From Rutidosis leptorrhynchoides (lineage: Eukaryota; Streptophyta; Magnoliopsida; Asterales; Asteraceae), in NCBI RefSeq assembly GCF_046630445.1, contig NC_092341.1, forward strand, positions 257,964,001-258,028,000: DNA of 64,000 nucleotides, in the 5' to 3' direction. A program made the translations under genes and the position numbers. Positions 23,301-33,951 of the stretch are shown here, in pieces (the stretch's first letter is position 1; every line of letters begins with the position of its first letter). The notes below the pieces were generated by a model. The model did not search any database and had not been told where the DNA came from. It saw only the letters and a program-made list of their open reading frames with translations.

Positions 23301-24787
23301 CCGGTGCAACTCTTATCGCCATAGACAATCAAGCGTTCACCATTCTCGATAGGAATTTGAATCGCTTTAAGATCGCAAAGAATGTGAGATTTCGTTTTGG
23401 CTAGCCAATCCATACCAATGATTACATCAAAGCTCCCTAGTTCTATAGGTATCAAGTCAATTTCAAACTCTTTACCCATTAAGTTTAACGTACACCCCCG
23501 ATAAAAATTGTCGGCACTTAATAGTTTCCCGTTGGCCACTTCAATGGTATAAGTAGTATCTAGTGGGAGTGGTGGAGTGCTAAAAGAATGAGTCAAAGTC
23601 TTGGTTACAAAACTCTTATCGGCACCCGAATCGAATAAACAAGAGACATAAGAATCGTTGAGAAGAAACGTACCCGTGACTAGTTCATTGTCATCCCGGG
23701 CTTCCTCGGTGTTGATGTTGAAAGCTCGGCCGCGTGTATTGGGGTTAGCTTTCTTCTTTGGGCACGCATTCCTATAATGACCCGGTTGGCCACATTCAAA
23801 ACAAACACCCGATCTTGGTGCATTTGGCCCCTTTTGAGCAACGGGAGCGGCGTTTCTATAATCGTTGGCCACATGGCCACTCCTTTGACATTTGTTGGAA
23901 AATGGCTTGCCACATTCACCATAATGATGTTTGTGGCACTTGTTGCAAAATGGTTTATTCCCGACATAACCTTTCTTGTCGTCGGAGGTGAAAGGCTTTT
24001 TGGTGAAAGTGTTGTTGTGGTAGTTGCTTGATGGAGTGGCTTCCCATTTTCTTTTGTTGCCACCCGATTTATCCTCGGACTTAGGTGCCGGTACTATGAT
24101 TTCGTCCACCGTTTCTATCAATTTGCGGGCCATATTCAAAGCTTCTTTATTATTAGTGGGTTTGGATGACATTACTCCTTGTTTAATGCTCTTTGGAAGA
24201 CCATCCATGTAAAGTTCAACCCTTGAAGACTCGGGGTTCACAAGGTTTGGGCACATCAAGGCTAATTCGGAAAATCGTTGATTATAAGCCTTGAGATCGT
24301 TTCCGACCGCTTTTAGAGTTCTTAGCTCTTGTTCGAGCTTTCGGGTTTCTTCACGAGGGAAATATTCGATGATCATCTTTTCCCTTAAATCGGCCCAAGA
24401 GAGGGCGTGGGTTTCATCGGTACCCACCGATTGCACATAGGTGTTCCACTAAGTGAGAGCGACACTGGTGAAAGTGTGAGTGGAGTACTTGACCTTGTCT
24501 TGGTCCCGACAACCGCTTATGCTAAAGACGGCTTCCGTTTGCTCAAACCATTGGGTGAGCACAATCGGTCCCCCGGTTCCATCGAAGGTGTGAGGTTTGC
24601 ATCCCATGAAAGCTTTATAGGAGCATCCCTCGTTTGAATTATCGGCTCCATTGTTGTTGTTATGGTTGTTATTATTGTTGTTGTTGTTGGAAGAGTGACC
24701 AGCTATGGCCGCATCCACGGCGGTGGCTATCATTCATTGTAGAGCTTGTTCGGGTGTTTCATGGCGTGGTACATGGCGAGGAGGCAT
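20291..24787 (-). pseudogene. Broken chromovirus gag-pol of element B
   Basis: Fragments in order on the minus strand: gag start (24,787), Asn/His-rich linker, capsid-like region, CCHC knuckles (about 23,750-23,900), protease with DSGA (about 23,620), reverse transcriptase with FIDD (about 22,610), RNase H, integrase (about 21,700-21,000), and a C-terminal chromodomain-like segment (KVRWN...[10 protein letters not shown]). In-frame stops interrupt it near 24,736, 24,448, 23,125, 22,849, 22,491, 21,015, 20,862 and 20,396. All but the one near 21,015 can be explained by C-to-T or G-to-A changes. The protein closely parallels that of D, so both belong to the same chromovirus group (probably Tekay/Del-like). 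Confidence 0.88.
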
Positions 24788-25197
24788 TATTCCTTTAAAA
24801 CACAAGAATATCGTTGATTAGTATTTTCAATAATACTAACCGTGATATGAAATGAGGATAAAGAGAAAATTTTCCTTGACTCGCCTTAAATTCTTTATGT
24901 CATAATGTCGGAACGTTCATATGAGTCACCGTAATATAATCCCGGAAATTATATTACCCTAATTCATATGTGCATTCGACATTATTTCACGAAGTCAATA
25001 TGGTGTGTCAATCAAATTAAACAACGTGAGATTAAGATGGAATATAAGTTAGTTATGAATAGAAGAGTTCGAGTATAAATGCACAAGTAGTCAAGTAATT
25101 CCTACTTCAAGTCTATATGCCGGTTGTAGTCTAGACTCACTAATGTACCCTACGACTCGGGGTTGACACCAATGAACTCTAAATCCCTACAACCAAC
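24788..25197 (-). other. Element B leader
   Basis: About 410 bp between primer site and gag start. No ORF or other structure was recognised. Confidence 0.6.
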
Positions 25198-25209
25198 GCT
25201 CTGATACCA
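25198..25209 (-). promoter_or_regulatory. Element B primer binding site, tRNA-Met type
   Basis: The minus strand reads TGGTATCAGAGC, the standard initiator-Met primer site of plant Ty1 and Ty3 elements, 2 nt from the LTR edge. Confidence 0.92.
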
Positions 25210-25211
25210 TC

Positions 25212-27537
25212 TGTAGTGACCCGACAAAATCGTCATTGACGGCGCCGTCTACTTAGGTCCCGTTACGTGGTCATAAGTCTTTAAAACAACGTTTGACCAA
25301 CATATGTCGCATTCATTTCAACTATAAGGATGTTTCAAAGTTTACAAAGTAGTTCAACGTCTAAACATGTTACAATGTTTTAAGTACAATTGAAACCTAT
25401 GCGACATAAATTAAGTTAAGTCAAAAGACGCTCCACGTATGCATGTATACTCTACATCCAAGCAAGTATCAAAAATAATGTGCAGATGTATGTAACACCT
25501 AGCGTTCAAGGACCTGAGAAAACATAGAGAAAACTGTCAACGAAAAACGTTGGTGAAATCATAGGTGTAATAGTAACGTTGTTTTTGAACCACAAGATTT
25601 AATATAGTTGATTATCCAAATCGTTTGTATTCCAAAAGTATGTTCGCGAGCACCCAATTATCAAGACTTAACTGTTTTGTACCCTGTTACGTAGTGTTAG
25701 AACATACACTATACTCGAAAATATATTTCATCCGCTAACGGTAGCGAACCGTCCGAATGAGGGCTCGTCAAGCCCAATGTGATCACATAACATAAGTTCA
25801 CGTTTACACCCTGCAAGTGTAACTAATGATAATTGAATTGAGGCTTTTTGTTCTAACTCGCTGTGGAATGTTTGTTTTCGTACTTGTGTTCAAAGCGTAA
25901 AAGTATGATACTTATATGTTTCTCATCTCATAGTTTAAAAGTAAAAGTTGTTGCAAAAGTTGGACTATGATCTCACCTTGAGTGCACGAGTAATAAAGTA
26001 CTTCTCAAGTAAACGTGTGCAAGGACAAATGCTAGTCTTGACCTAAACAAGTAGGTTGTATCAATAACGGGAACATGATTGATCAAAGTTGTTCAATTAG
26101 TCTTATGGCTCGTTACGACTCGAATATATAGCAGGTGAATCAAATTGTCAAGTTTCATGCAAGATACAAGTATAAAAGCATGTTGGAACAATTGCATAAA
26201 CATTTGGTTAAGTTTGACTAAAAATTAAACTTGGTCAAAGTCAATGGAGTCGGGTCAGGTATCCGACAATTTTCCCATGATGAGAAATCATATATGAGAA
26301 TGTTATCCAAATTTCATGTTAATCGGAGTTTTGGTTAAGCGAGAAAAGAATTTATGAAAAATAAAACACAAGAAAGTGGTCTGGGGACTGCGCGACGCGC
26401 ACTACAACGTGGAACCAGGTCAGAAATCAGTCCAGGGGTTAAGCATTTTCACTTCACCATGTGCGCGGCGTGCGACAGGATGCGTGGCGCTCGTTCCTGG
26501 AAAAAGTGCTGGTTGCAGTATTTTGTTAAGTCTCGAACCAAAACTCAAATTAACATAACACATGAACCGAAAACATTCAAAACGCACGCCATATATCGTT
26601 GGAAAGGTAATTTGACGAGGAACAAAACTAAACACATTTCATCAATCAAAACATGATTTACAATATACAAAACCAAGTTGAAAGCTCATTAAATGTTCAC
26701 CATTAATGCTTTTAAGTTCATAAATGCACAATAATGGTTCGGGAATTCAATGCATACATATAATACGCTGTTTCGTAGGTAATTACGCATACAATACAAC
26801 TAAACACTTAAAATTAACATTGCAAAGCATTCAATGCATCAAAAATCCATTTTACTTCTATCAAACCCTAATTCAAAATCACAAATTTAACAATTATGTT
26901 TATGAAGCTAATCCATGCCAACCTACATACCAAATTGAAGCTAGTGATGCTAGGAACACATTTAATACATGCACTTTTAACATCTAACCACATTTAAGCA
27001 ATCGAATCTCAAAATCAAACACACCCATTTCAAGTTTAAGCTAGTTACATCAAAATGACGAGAACAAGCATATAAATCATATATTCATGTTAGACTTGAG
27101 CCATAGACACTAATTAACACTTTTATAAGTCAAAATTATCAAGAACACAAAATCTAGTGTTTTTAGAAAGTTACCCAAATGAGATGAAGTTGGTATGGAA
27201 TCGAAGAGGAAGTTGCAAGGATTTCATATATGTAATTTGTTTTGATGTTGGCTTGCTAGATCGAAAATGGATGATGAATCTTTGTAGTTGGGGTTTGAGA
27301 GAAAAGTAGAAGTATTGAGATGGATATGGGAGGTGAATGAATGGTAGGAGGTGGGTTTGACTAGTTCACTAGTCACCACTTTACCCACTTGACAACATTA
27401 GTCCCTCAAGTTTAAAAGCGAGTGCGTGAATTACTAAACGAGATATTTTAAAACGCGTATTAACGGAAGATGTTAAAATTATGTAACGGACTTTCAAATA
27501 GTAACGGAAGATAAATGGAAAAAGGCGAGATGTTACA
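25212..27537 (-). repeat. Element B 5' LTR
   Basis: 2,326 bp, TGTAGTGACCC...GATGTTACA on the plus strand. It pairs with 1,083-2,219 plus 19,080-20,282. About 18 differences in the first 420 bp by eye. Confidence 0.9.
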
Positions 27538-27901
27538 TTACCTACTCCTTAAAAGAAATTTCGTCCCGAAATTTTAGTAGGCGTAGTAGTCGTTGTTTCT
27601 TCCTCGAGATCTTGCGTTTCTAAATCCGCGAATAAATGAGGGTATTTCCTTTGCATTTGATCTTGTCTTTCCCAAGTAAACTCGGGTCCTCTTTTGGCAT
27701 TCCAACGGACTTTGACAATCGGAATTCGGCTTTGTTTTAGCGTTTTGACGGAGTGGTCCACAATTTCAACCAGTTCTTCCACAAAATGGAGTTTATCATC
27801 AATAGTAAGCTCCTAGAGAGGGATGACGAGTTCGGGTTCGGTAAAACACTTCTTCAAATTTGATACATGGAAAGTAGGATGAACGGAGCTCAGTTGAGGC
27901 A
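27538..27901 (-). pseudogene. Truncated second copy of the element B pol 3' end
   Basis: Repeats 20,283-20,645: the stem motif (27,556-27,574), then the chromodomain-like C-terminus in minus sense (about 27,782-27,549), with its own stop near 27,814. Here the frame reads through the codon that is a stop at 20,396 in the main copy. It sits upstream of the B 5' LTR, so it belongs to a second B unit that shared this LTR. It is cut at 27,901 against element A sequence. Confidence 0.85.
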
Positions 27902-28001
27902 GAATGCAATGTTTACAAAACGTATCATATAGAGGTCAAAACCTCACTATGAAATCAATGAATGATGTATTCGTCCAAATGGATTTGGACGGCACATCAC
28001 A
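27902..28001 (+). repeat. Element A left LTR, 3' end
   Basis: Matches 47,491-47,590 and ends ...CACATCACA. It is followed by the element A primer site. Confidence 0.88.
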
Positions 28002-28003
28002 GT

Positions 28004-28015
28004 TGGCATCAGAGC
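28004..28015 (+). promoter_or_regulatory. Element A primer binding site
   Basis: TGGCATCAGAGC, one change from the Met-type TGGTATCAGAGC, 2 nt from the LTR. Confidence 0.8.
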
Positions 28016-28710
28016 ATGAGGTCATAGAGAACCAGAATTTGCATTAGTGTGTTTAACTGGTAATTGTTAGGATGCATTAGTAAGTCTGGACTATGACCGT
28101 ATCTGTTTTTATCGAGTTTTGCTTATCATTTTTGAATCTAGACACGTTTTCCTGCATTTATTGCATAGATGGTATATAGACGAATTCATATCTTAACATA
28201 TCTGTTACTGTAAACTTTTCCTGACATCTTCCGAAAATTTTTCCGTAATTTACGGGATTTTGGTATTATATATACATAAGTAGATTATGTGTTGAAGAAT
28301 ACCAATCTAAGTCCTATAATCTATTTCACATCAAAAATCATTCCTCTGGTTATACAAAATGGATCCCGTATCTAGTTCAAATTCCTCAGATTCCGACAGC
28401 TATTCCGATATGGATATCCACCTGAGCTCCGAAAGCAGTGTAATTGGAATGGATCAACCCATTAGCCATCATCTGTTCTGGATGGATTGGTGATGGGTTC
28501 GTAGCCGACTCGGTCAATGTAGACAAGAAGAAGGCGATCCTTTCCACCCACCAAATTGCCCTATTGGCGAAGAACCTGAAGCACTTACCGGCTAACCAGT
28601 CCGAAACACCATTTTCTCTCTCATTTCCATAATATCTTGCCACGATTATATATTATCTAAACTTCTAGATCTTATTCATCCGCTCTTCTGAACCGACAAT
28701 CACCCCGGTG

Positions 28711-28715
28711 TAATA
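28711..28715. repeat. Target site duplication of element D (left)
   Basis: TAATA, repeated at 41,803-41,807. Confidence 0.92.
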
Positions 28716-31700
28716 TGTAGTGACCCGAACTTTTCCATGTTTATATATATTAATTGAGATTGATATTTACATGATTAAATGTTTCCAACATGTTAAGCAA
28801 TCAAACTTGTTAAGACTTGATTAATTGAAATATGTTTCATATAGACAATTGACCACCCAAGTTGACCGGTGATTCACGAACGTTAAAACTTGTAAAAACT
28901 ATATGATGACATATATATGGATATATATATAGTTAACATGATACTATGATAAGTAAACATATCATTAAGTATATTAACAATGAACTACATATGTAAAAAC
29001 AAGACTACTAACTTAATGATTTTTAAACGAGACATATATGTAACGATTATCGTTGTAAAGACATTTAATGTATATATATCATATTAAGAGATATTCATAC
29101 ATGATAATATCATGATAATATAATAATTTAAAATCTCATTTGATATTATAAACATTGGGTTAACAACATTTAACAAGATCGTTAACCTAAAAGTTTCAAA
29201 ACAACACTTACATGTAACGACTAACGATGACTTAACGACTCAGTTAAAATGTATATACATGTAGTGTTTTAATATGTATTTATACATTTTTGAAAGACTT
29301 CAATACACTTATCAAAATACTTCTACTTAACAAAAATGCTTACAATTACATCCTCGTTCAGTTTCATCAACAATTCTACTCGTATGCACCCGTATTCGAA
29401 CTCGTACAATACACAGCTTTTAGATGTATGTACTATTGGTATATACACTCCAATGATCAGCTCTTAGCAGCCCATGTGAGTCACCTAACACATGTGGGAA
29501 CCATCATTTGGCAACTAGCATGAAATATCTCATAAAATTACAAAAATATGAGTAATCATTCATGACTTATTTACATGAAAACAAAATTACATATCCTTTA
29601 TATCTAATCCATACACCAACGACCAAAAACACCTACAAACACTTTCATTCTTCAATTTTCTTCATCTAATTGATCTCTCTCAAGTTCTATCTTCAAGTTC
29701 TAAGTGTTCTTCATAAATTCCAAAAGTTCTAGTTTCATAAAATCAAGAATACTTTCAAGTTTGCTAGCTCACTTCCAATCTTGTAAGGTGATCATCCAAC
29801 CTCAAGAAATCTTTGTTTCTTACAGTAGGTTATCATTCTAATATAAGGTAATAATCATATTCAAACTTTGGTTCAATTTCTATAACTATAACAATCTTAT
29901 TTCAAGTGATGATCTTACTTGAACTTGTTTTCGTGTCATGATTCTGCTTCAAGAACTTCGAGCCATCCAAGGATCCATTGAAGCTAGATCCATTTTTCTC
30001 TTTTCCAGTAGGTTTATCCAAGGAACTTAAGGTAGTAATGATGTTCATAACATCATTCGATTCATACATATAAAGCTATCTTATTCGAAGGTTTAAACTT
30101 GTAATCACTAGAACATAGTTTAGTTAATTCTAAACTTGTTCGCAAACAAAAGTTAATCCTTCTAACTTGACTTTTAAAATCAACTAAATACATGTTCTAT
30201 ATCTATATGATATGCTAACTTAATGATTTAAAACCTGGAAACACGAAAAACACCGTAAAACCGGATTTACGCCGTCGTAGTAACACCGCGGGCTGTTTTG
30301 GGTTAGTTAATTAAAAACTATGATAAACTTTGATTTAAAAGTTGTTATTCTGAGAAAATAATTTTTATTATGAGCATGAAACTATATCCAAAAATTATAG
30401 TTAAACTCAAAGTGGAAGTATGTTTTCTAAAATGGTCATCTAGACGTCGTTCTTTCGACTGAAATGACTACCTTTACAAAAACGACTTGTAACTTATTTT
30501 TCCGACTATAAACCTATACTTTTTCTGTTTAGATTCATAAAATAGAGTTCAATATGAAACCATAGCAATTTGATTCACTCAAAACGGATTTAAAATGAAG
30601 AAGTTATGGGTAAAACAAGATTGGATAATTTTTCTCATTTTAGCTACGTGAAAATTGGTAACAAATCTATTCCAACCATAACTTAATTAACTTGTATTGT
30701 ATATTATGTAATCTTGAGATACCATAGACACGTATACAATGTTTCGACCTATCATGTCGACACATCTATATATATTTCGGAACAACCATAGACACTCTAT
30801 ATGTGAATGTTGGAGTTAGCTATACAGGGTTGAGGTTGATTCCAAAATATATATAGTTTGAGTTGTGATCAATACTGAGATACGTATACACTAGGTTGTG
30901 GATTGATTCAAGATAATATTTATCGATTTATTTCTGTACATCTAATTGTGGACAACTAGTTGTAGGTTACTAACGAGGACAGCTGACTTAATAAACTTAA
31001 AACATCAAAATATATTAAAAGTGTTGTAAATATATTTTGAACATACTTTGATATATATGTATATATTGTTATAGGTTCGTGAATCAACCAGTGGCCAAGT
31101 CTTACTTCCCGACGAAGTAAAAATCTGTGAAAGTGAGTTTCATTTGCCTTTTTACCCTTTATATTTTTGGGACTGAGAATACATGCGCTTTTATAAATGT
31201 TTGACGAAATAGACACAAGTAATTGAAACTACATTCTATGGTTGAATTATCGAAATCGAATATGCCCCTTTTTATTAAAGTCTGGTAATCTAAGAATTAG
31301 GGAACAGACACCCTAATTGACGCGAATCCTAAAGATAGATCTATTGGGCTTAACAAACCCCATCCAAAGTACCGGATGCTTTAGTACTTCGAAATTTATA
31401 TCATATCCGAAGGGTGTCCCGGAATGATGGGGATATTCTTATATATGCATTTTGTTAATGTCGGTTACCAGGTGTTCACCATATGAATGATTTTTATCTC
31501 TATGTATGGGATGTGTATTGAAATATGAAATCTTGTGGTCTATTATTATGATTTGATATATATAGGTTAAACCTATAACTCACCAACATTTTTGTTGACG
31601 TTTTAAGCATGTTTATTCTCAGGTGATTATTAAGAGCTTCCGCTGTCGCATACTTAAATAAGGACAAGATTTGGAGTCCATGCTTGTATGATATTGTGTA

Positions 31701-31965
31701 AAAACTGCATTCAAGAAACTTATTTTGTTGTAACATATTTGTATTGTAAACCATTATGTAATGGTCGTGTGTAAACAGGATATTTTAGATTATCATTATT
31801 TGATAATCTACGTAAAGCTTTTTAAACCTTTATTGATGAAATAAAGGTTATGGTTTGTTTAAAAATGAATGCAGTCTTTGAAAAACGTCTCATATAGAGG
31901 TCAAAACCTCGCAACGAAATCAATTAATATGGAACGTTTTTAATCAATAAGAACGGGACATTTCA
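28716..31965 (+). repeat. Element D 5' LTR
   Basis: TGTAGTGACCCG...GACATTTCA, 3,250 bp, repeat of 38,553-41,802 (offset 9,837). Open frames inside it occur in both LTRs and have no recognisable product. Confidence 0.95.
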
Positions 31966-31967
31966 GT

Positions 31968-31979
31968 TGGTATCCGAGC
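31968..31979 (+). promoter_or_regulatory. Element D primer binding site
   Basis: TGGTATCCGAGC, one mismatch to the Met-type site, 2 nt from the LTR. Confidence 0.85.
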
Positions 31980-32174
31980 GATGGTCTTAGAGAACCAGAA
32001 TTTTGCATTAGTGTGTCTTATCTAGTTTGTTAGGATGCATTAGTGAGTCTGGACTTCGACCGTGTTTACTTGAAAAATGATTGCTTAACAAATTTTGTTG
32101 GAAACTATATATTTTTAACATATGAATATTATGTGATATATTAATCTCTTAACGTGTTTGATATTATGTGATAG

Positions 32175-32789
32175 ATGTCTACCTCTAGAACAAGTCCCAT
32201 TGACTCACCTAATAATAATGAAGAGTCAAATGTAAATTGGAATGATTTGTGGACTGATTCACAAGTTCCCGAAGAGGAACCGGAAGAAGAGTCGGAACCG
32301 GAAGAAGAATCGGAACCGGAAGAAGAATCGGAACCGGATGAAGAAATAGAACTGGTGGGGGAAATAATAAAACGGTTAAGTAAAAGAAAATCCTCAACCA
32401 ACCGACCAAAGTTAATTATGGTCAATGGTGTTTCCGCCAAGGAAGCAAAATATTGGGAGGATTACCAATTCTCCGATGAATCGGATTCCGACGAGAATTC
32501 CGATGATGTTATAGAAATTACCCCAACTGAATTTAAAAAGGCAAAAGAAAATAATAAGGGAAAGGGCATAAAAATAGAGAAATCTAATTCCAACCCCGAT
32601 GAACTTTATATGTATCGTCAACCCCCGAAGTCCTTAAGTTGTAACAATGACCCGGGAACCTCTAAACCACCAGGTTTTTCTAAACCAATGTGGACAACGA
32701 CGGCTCATATTAGGGGAACATCATATATCCCTAGAAACTTGGCAAAACGAACCAAAACCGAAGAAGAAGAAACGAGCGAGTCGGAATAA
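32175..32789 (+). CDS. Element D extra ORF 1: acidic, low-complexity protein
   Basis: 204 aa, ATG start, intact. Residues about 33-60 hold tandem repeats of an (S/E)EPEEE unit. A second acidic Ser/Asp stretch follows at about 95-112, then a Lys-rich segment, and the C-terminus ends in Glu/Ser. No recognised domain. It starts about 195 bp after the primer site and ends 137 bp before the F-box ORF, same strand. The matching place in element A has a Ser/Asp-rich ORF start, so an acidic first ORF may be a family trait (inference). The intact frame in an element this young does not by itself prove selection. Confidence 0.75.
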   Translation: MSTSRTSPIDSPNNNEESNVNWNDLWTDSQVPEEEPEEESEPEEESEPEEESEPDEEIELVGEIIKRLSKRKSSTNRPKLIMVNGVSAKEAKYWEDYQFSDESDSDENSDDVIEITPTEFKKAKENNKGKGIKIEKSNSNPDELYMYRQPPKSLSCNNDPGTSKPPGFSKPMWTTTAHIRGTSYIPRNLAKRTKTEEEETSESE

Positions 32790-32926
32790 GATAGTTGTAT
32801 TCGTGTGGTGTAATATATGTAATATAGTGTTCTTATGCTTTATGATATATGTAAAAATTGCTTGTATTAATAAGTATTTTTTTTATGAAACTAACTCTTC
32901 TCTATTTTACAGTTTAAAAACACAAA

Positions 32927-33610
32927 ATGGATAGACAACCCAATATTTTAAGAGACCTACCCGGAGACATGATTGATGAAATCTTGTCTAGAGTCGGCCA
33001 GAATTCTTCGGCACAACTATTTAAGGCGAGATCAGTTTGTAAGACATTCGAAGAACGTTCCAAGAATGTCTTGATTTATAAGAGACTTTCGTTTGAAAGA
33101 TGGGGGATATCACATTGGGAAACCCATAAGTTACGATGTGTTTACTTTGACGCATATATTGCGGGGAACCCAAATGCTATTTTACGCAACGGGTTAAGAA
33201 ATTATTTTGACTCAATATATCCGAATATTGGACTTCGTGATTTAGAAAAAGCGGCTAACATGCAACATAAAGAAGCATGTTATGCTTACGGATTAGTAAT
33301 GTTCGCTTCTCACCAAAGTGAGAATAAGAACATCGGGCTACAACTATTAAACAAAACGTTTCCACAAGTGACGGAGTCGGTAATTGGGGTAAGAAATGAG
33401 GTTTTTAGATTATTACGGGACTGTTGGACATTACGTAACCCTCGTACCTTTGATGACGTTACAACACGCTGTCTTATCAACGGCCATAACGGTTATGTTG
33501 CACAAGACCAAGGATGGGAAGTAGTCCTAGTAAAACCAGAATGCATGACTTGTTTCTGGACGTATGAATTACGTGTCTTTATTGCCTTTGCCGAACGACT
33601 TGTGTACTAG
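32927..33610 (+). CDS. Element D extra ORF 2: F-box protein
   Basis: 227 aa, ATG start, intact. Residues about 7-50 fit an F-box: ILRDLPGDMIDEILSRVG followed by a VCKTF core. Residues about 104-150 (DLEKAANMQHKEACYAYGLV and the following GLQLL) resemble the Sel1/TPR-like unit in plant F-box proteins of the At2g35280-like type. F-box proteins normally link substrates to SKP1-CUL1 ubiquitin ligases; the substrate here is unknown. It lies between the acidic ORF and gag-pol, in the same orientation and without introns, as expected of a host gene captured via mRNA. Family assignment is from memory of motifs. Confidence 0.8.
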   Translation: MDRQPNILRDLPGDMIDEILSRVGQNSSAQLFKARSVCKTFEERSKNVLIYKRLSFERWGISHWETHKLRCVYFDAYIAGNPNAILRNGLRNYFDSIYPNIGLRDLEKAANMQHKEACYAYGLVMFASHQSENKNIGLQLLNKTFPQVTESVIGVRNEVFRLLRDCWTLRNPRTFDDVTTRCLINGHNGYVAQDQGWEVVLVKPECMTCFWTYELRVFIAFAERLVY

Positions 33611-33951
33611 CTAGAATTGTCTTCACAACTATCTTGTATCAAAGTTATTGTGTGCTATATTTCATGCTTTATGTAAAATAAGCGGTATTGTAAGTTTGTA
33701 AAATATTGTATAAAAGTTTGAACGCGAAATATTATTACAATCAGTTTTACATATAGAATTGTAGTAGTTGAATTGTATATTAGCTACTAAGTATGAACTT
33801 AACGGGTAGGTACTACCCGAATTTAAACTTATAAAATGCTAATATGAAGAAAAAGCTTTTATAAATGAGTTCATATTATGCTACGAAATACTATTAACTA
33901 CTCTTAATATTCTGTATGATTAACTTGTTCCATTTAACTATTTTGAAGGAA
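33611..33951 (+). promoter_or_regulatory. Spacer with internal polypurine-tract-like motif
   Basis: AACGGGTAGGTACT at 33,801-33,814 copies the motif directly before the 3' LTR (38,540-38,553). Here it continues into ACCCG, giving a GGGTAGGTACTACCC near-palindrome. It sits between the F-box ORF and gag-pol. Nothing else was recognised in the spacer. Confidence 0.55.

Larger units (their letters stand above)
1083..27901 (-). mobile_element. Decayed Ty3/gypsy chromovirus B (contains element C)
   Basis: Read on the minus strand the order is: a 364-bp 3' internal fragment (27,901-27,538), LTR (27,537-25,212), primer site, leader, broken gag-pol (24,787-20,291), LTR (20,282-1,083). The left LTR is interrupted by element C. 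The extra internal fragment upstream of the 5' LTR means that two B copies once shared this LTR and one was mostly deleted. The LTRs are about 4% different over the first 420 bp by eye and one carries an 18-bp indel. No TSD is recognisable. Confidence 0.85.

Noticed and set aside
29471-29500. CCCATGTG...CACATGTGGG inverted pair in the D LTR as a fourth palindrome promoter block
   Set aside because: Arms match only with a 2-nt bulge and no TATAAAT lies about 20 bp on; too weak to group with A and C.
29290-31754. ORFs of 77-86 codons in the D 5' LTR (twins at 39,127-41,591)
   Set aside because: Same LTR duplicated; composition is non-coding-like and no product is recognisable.
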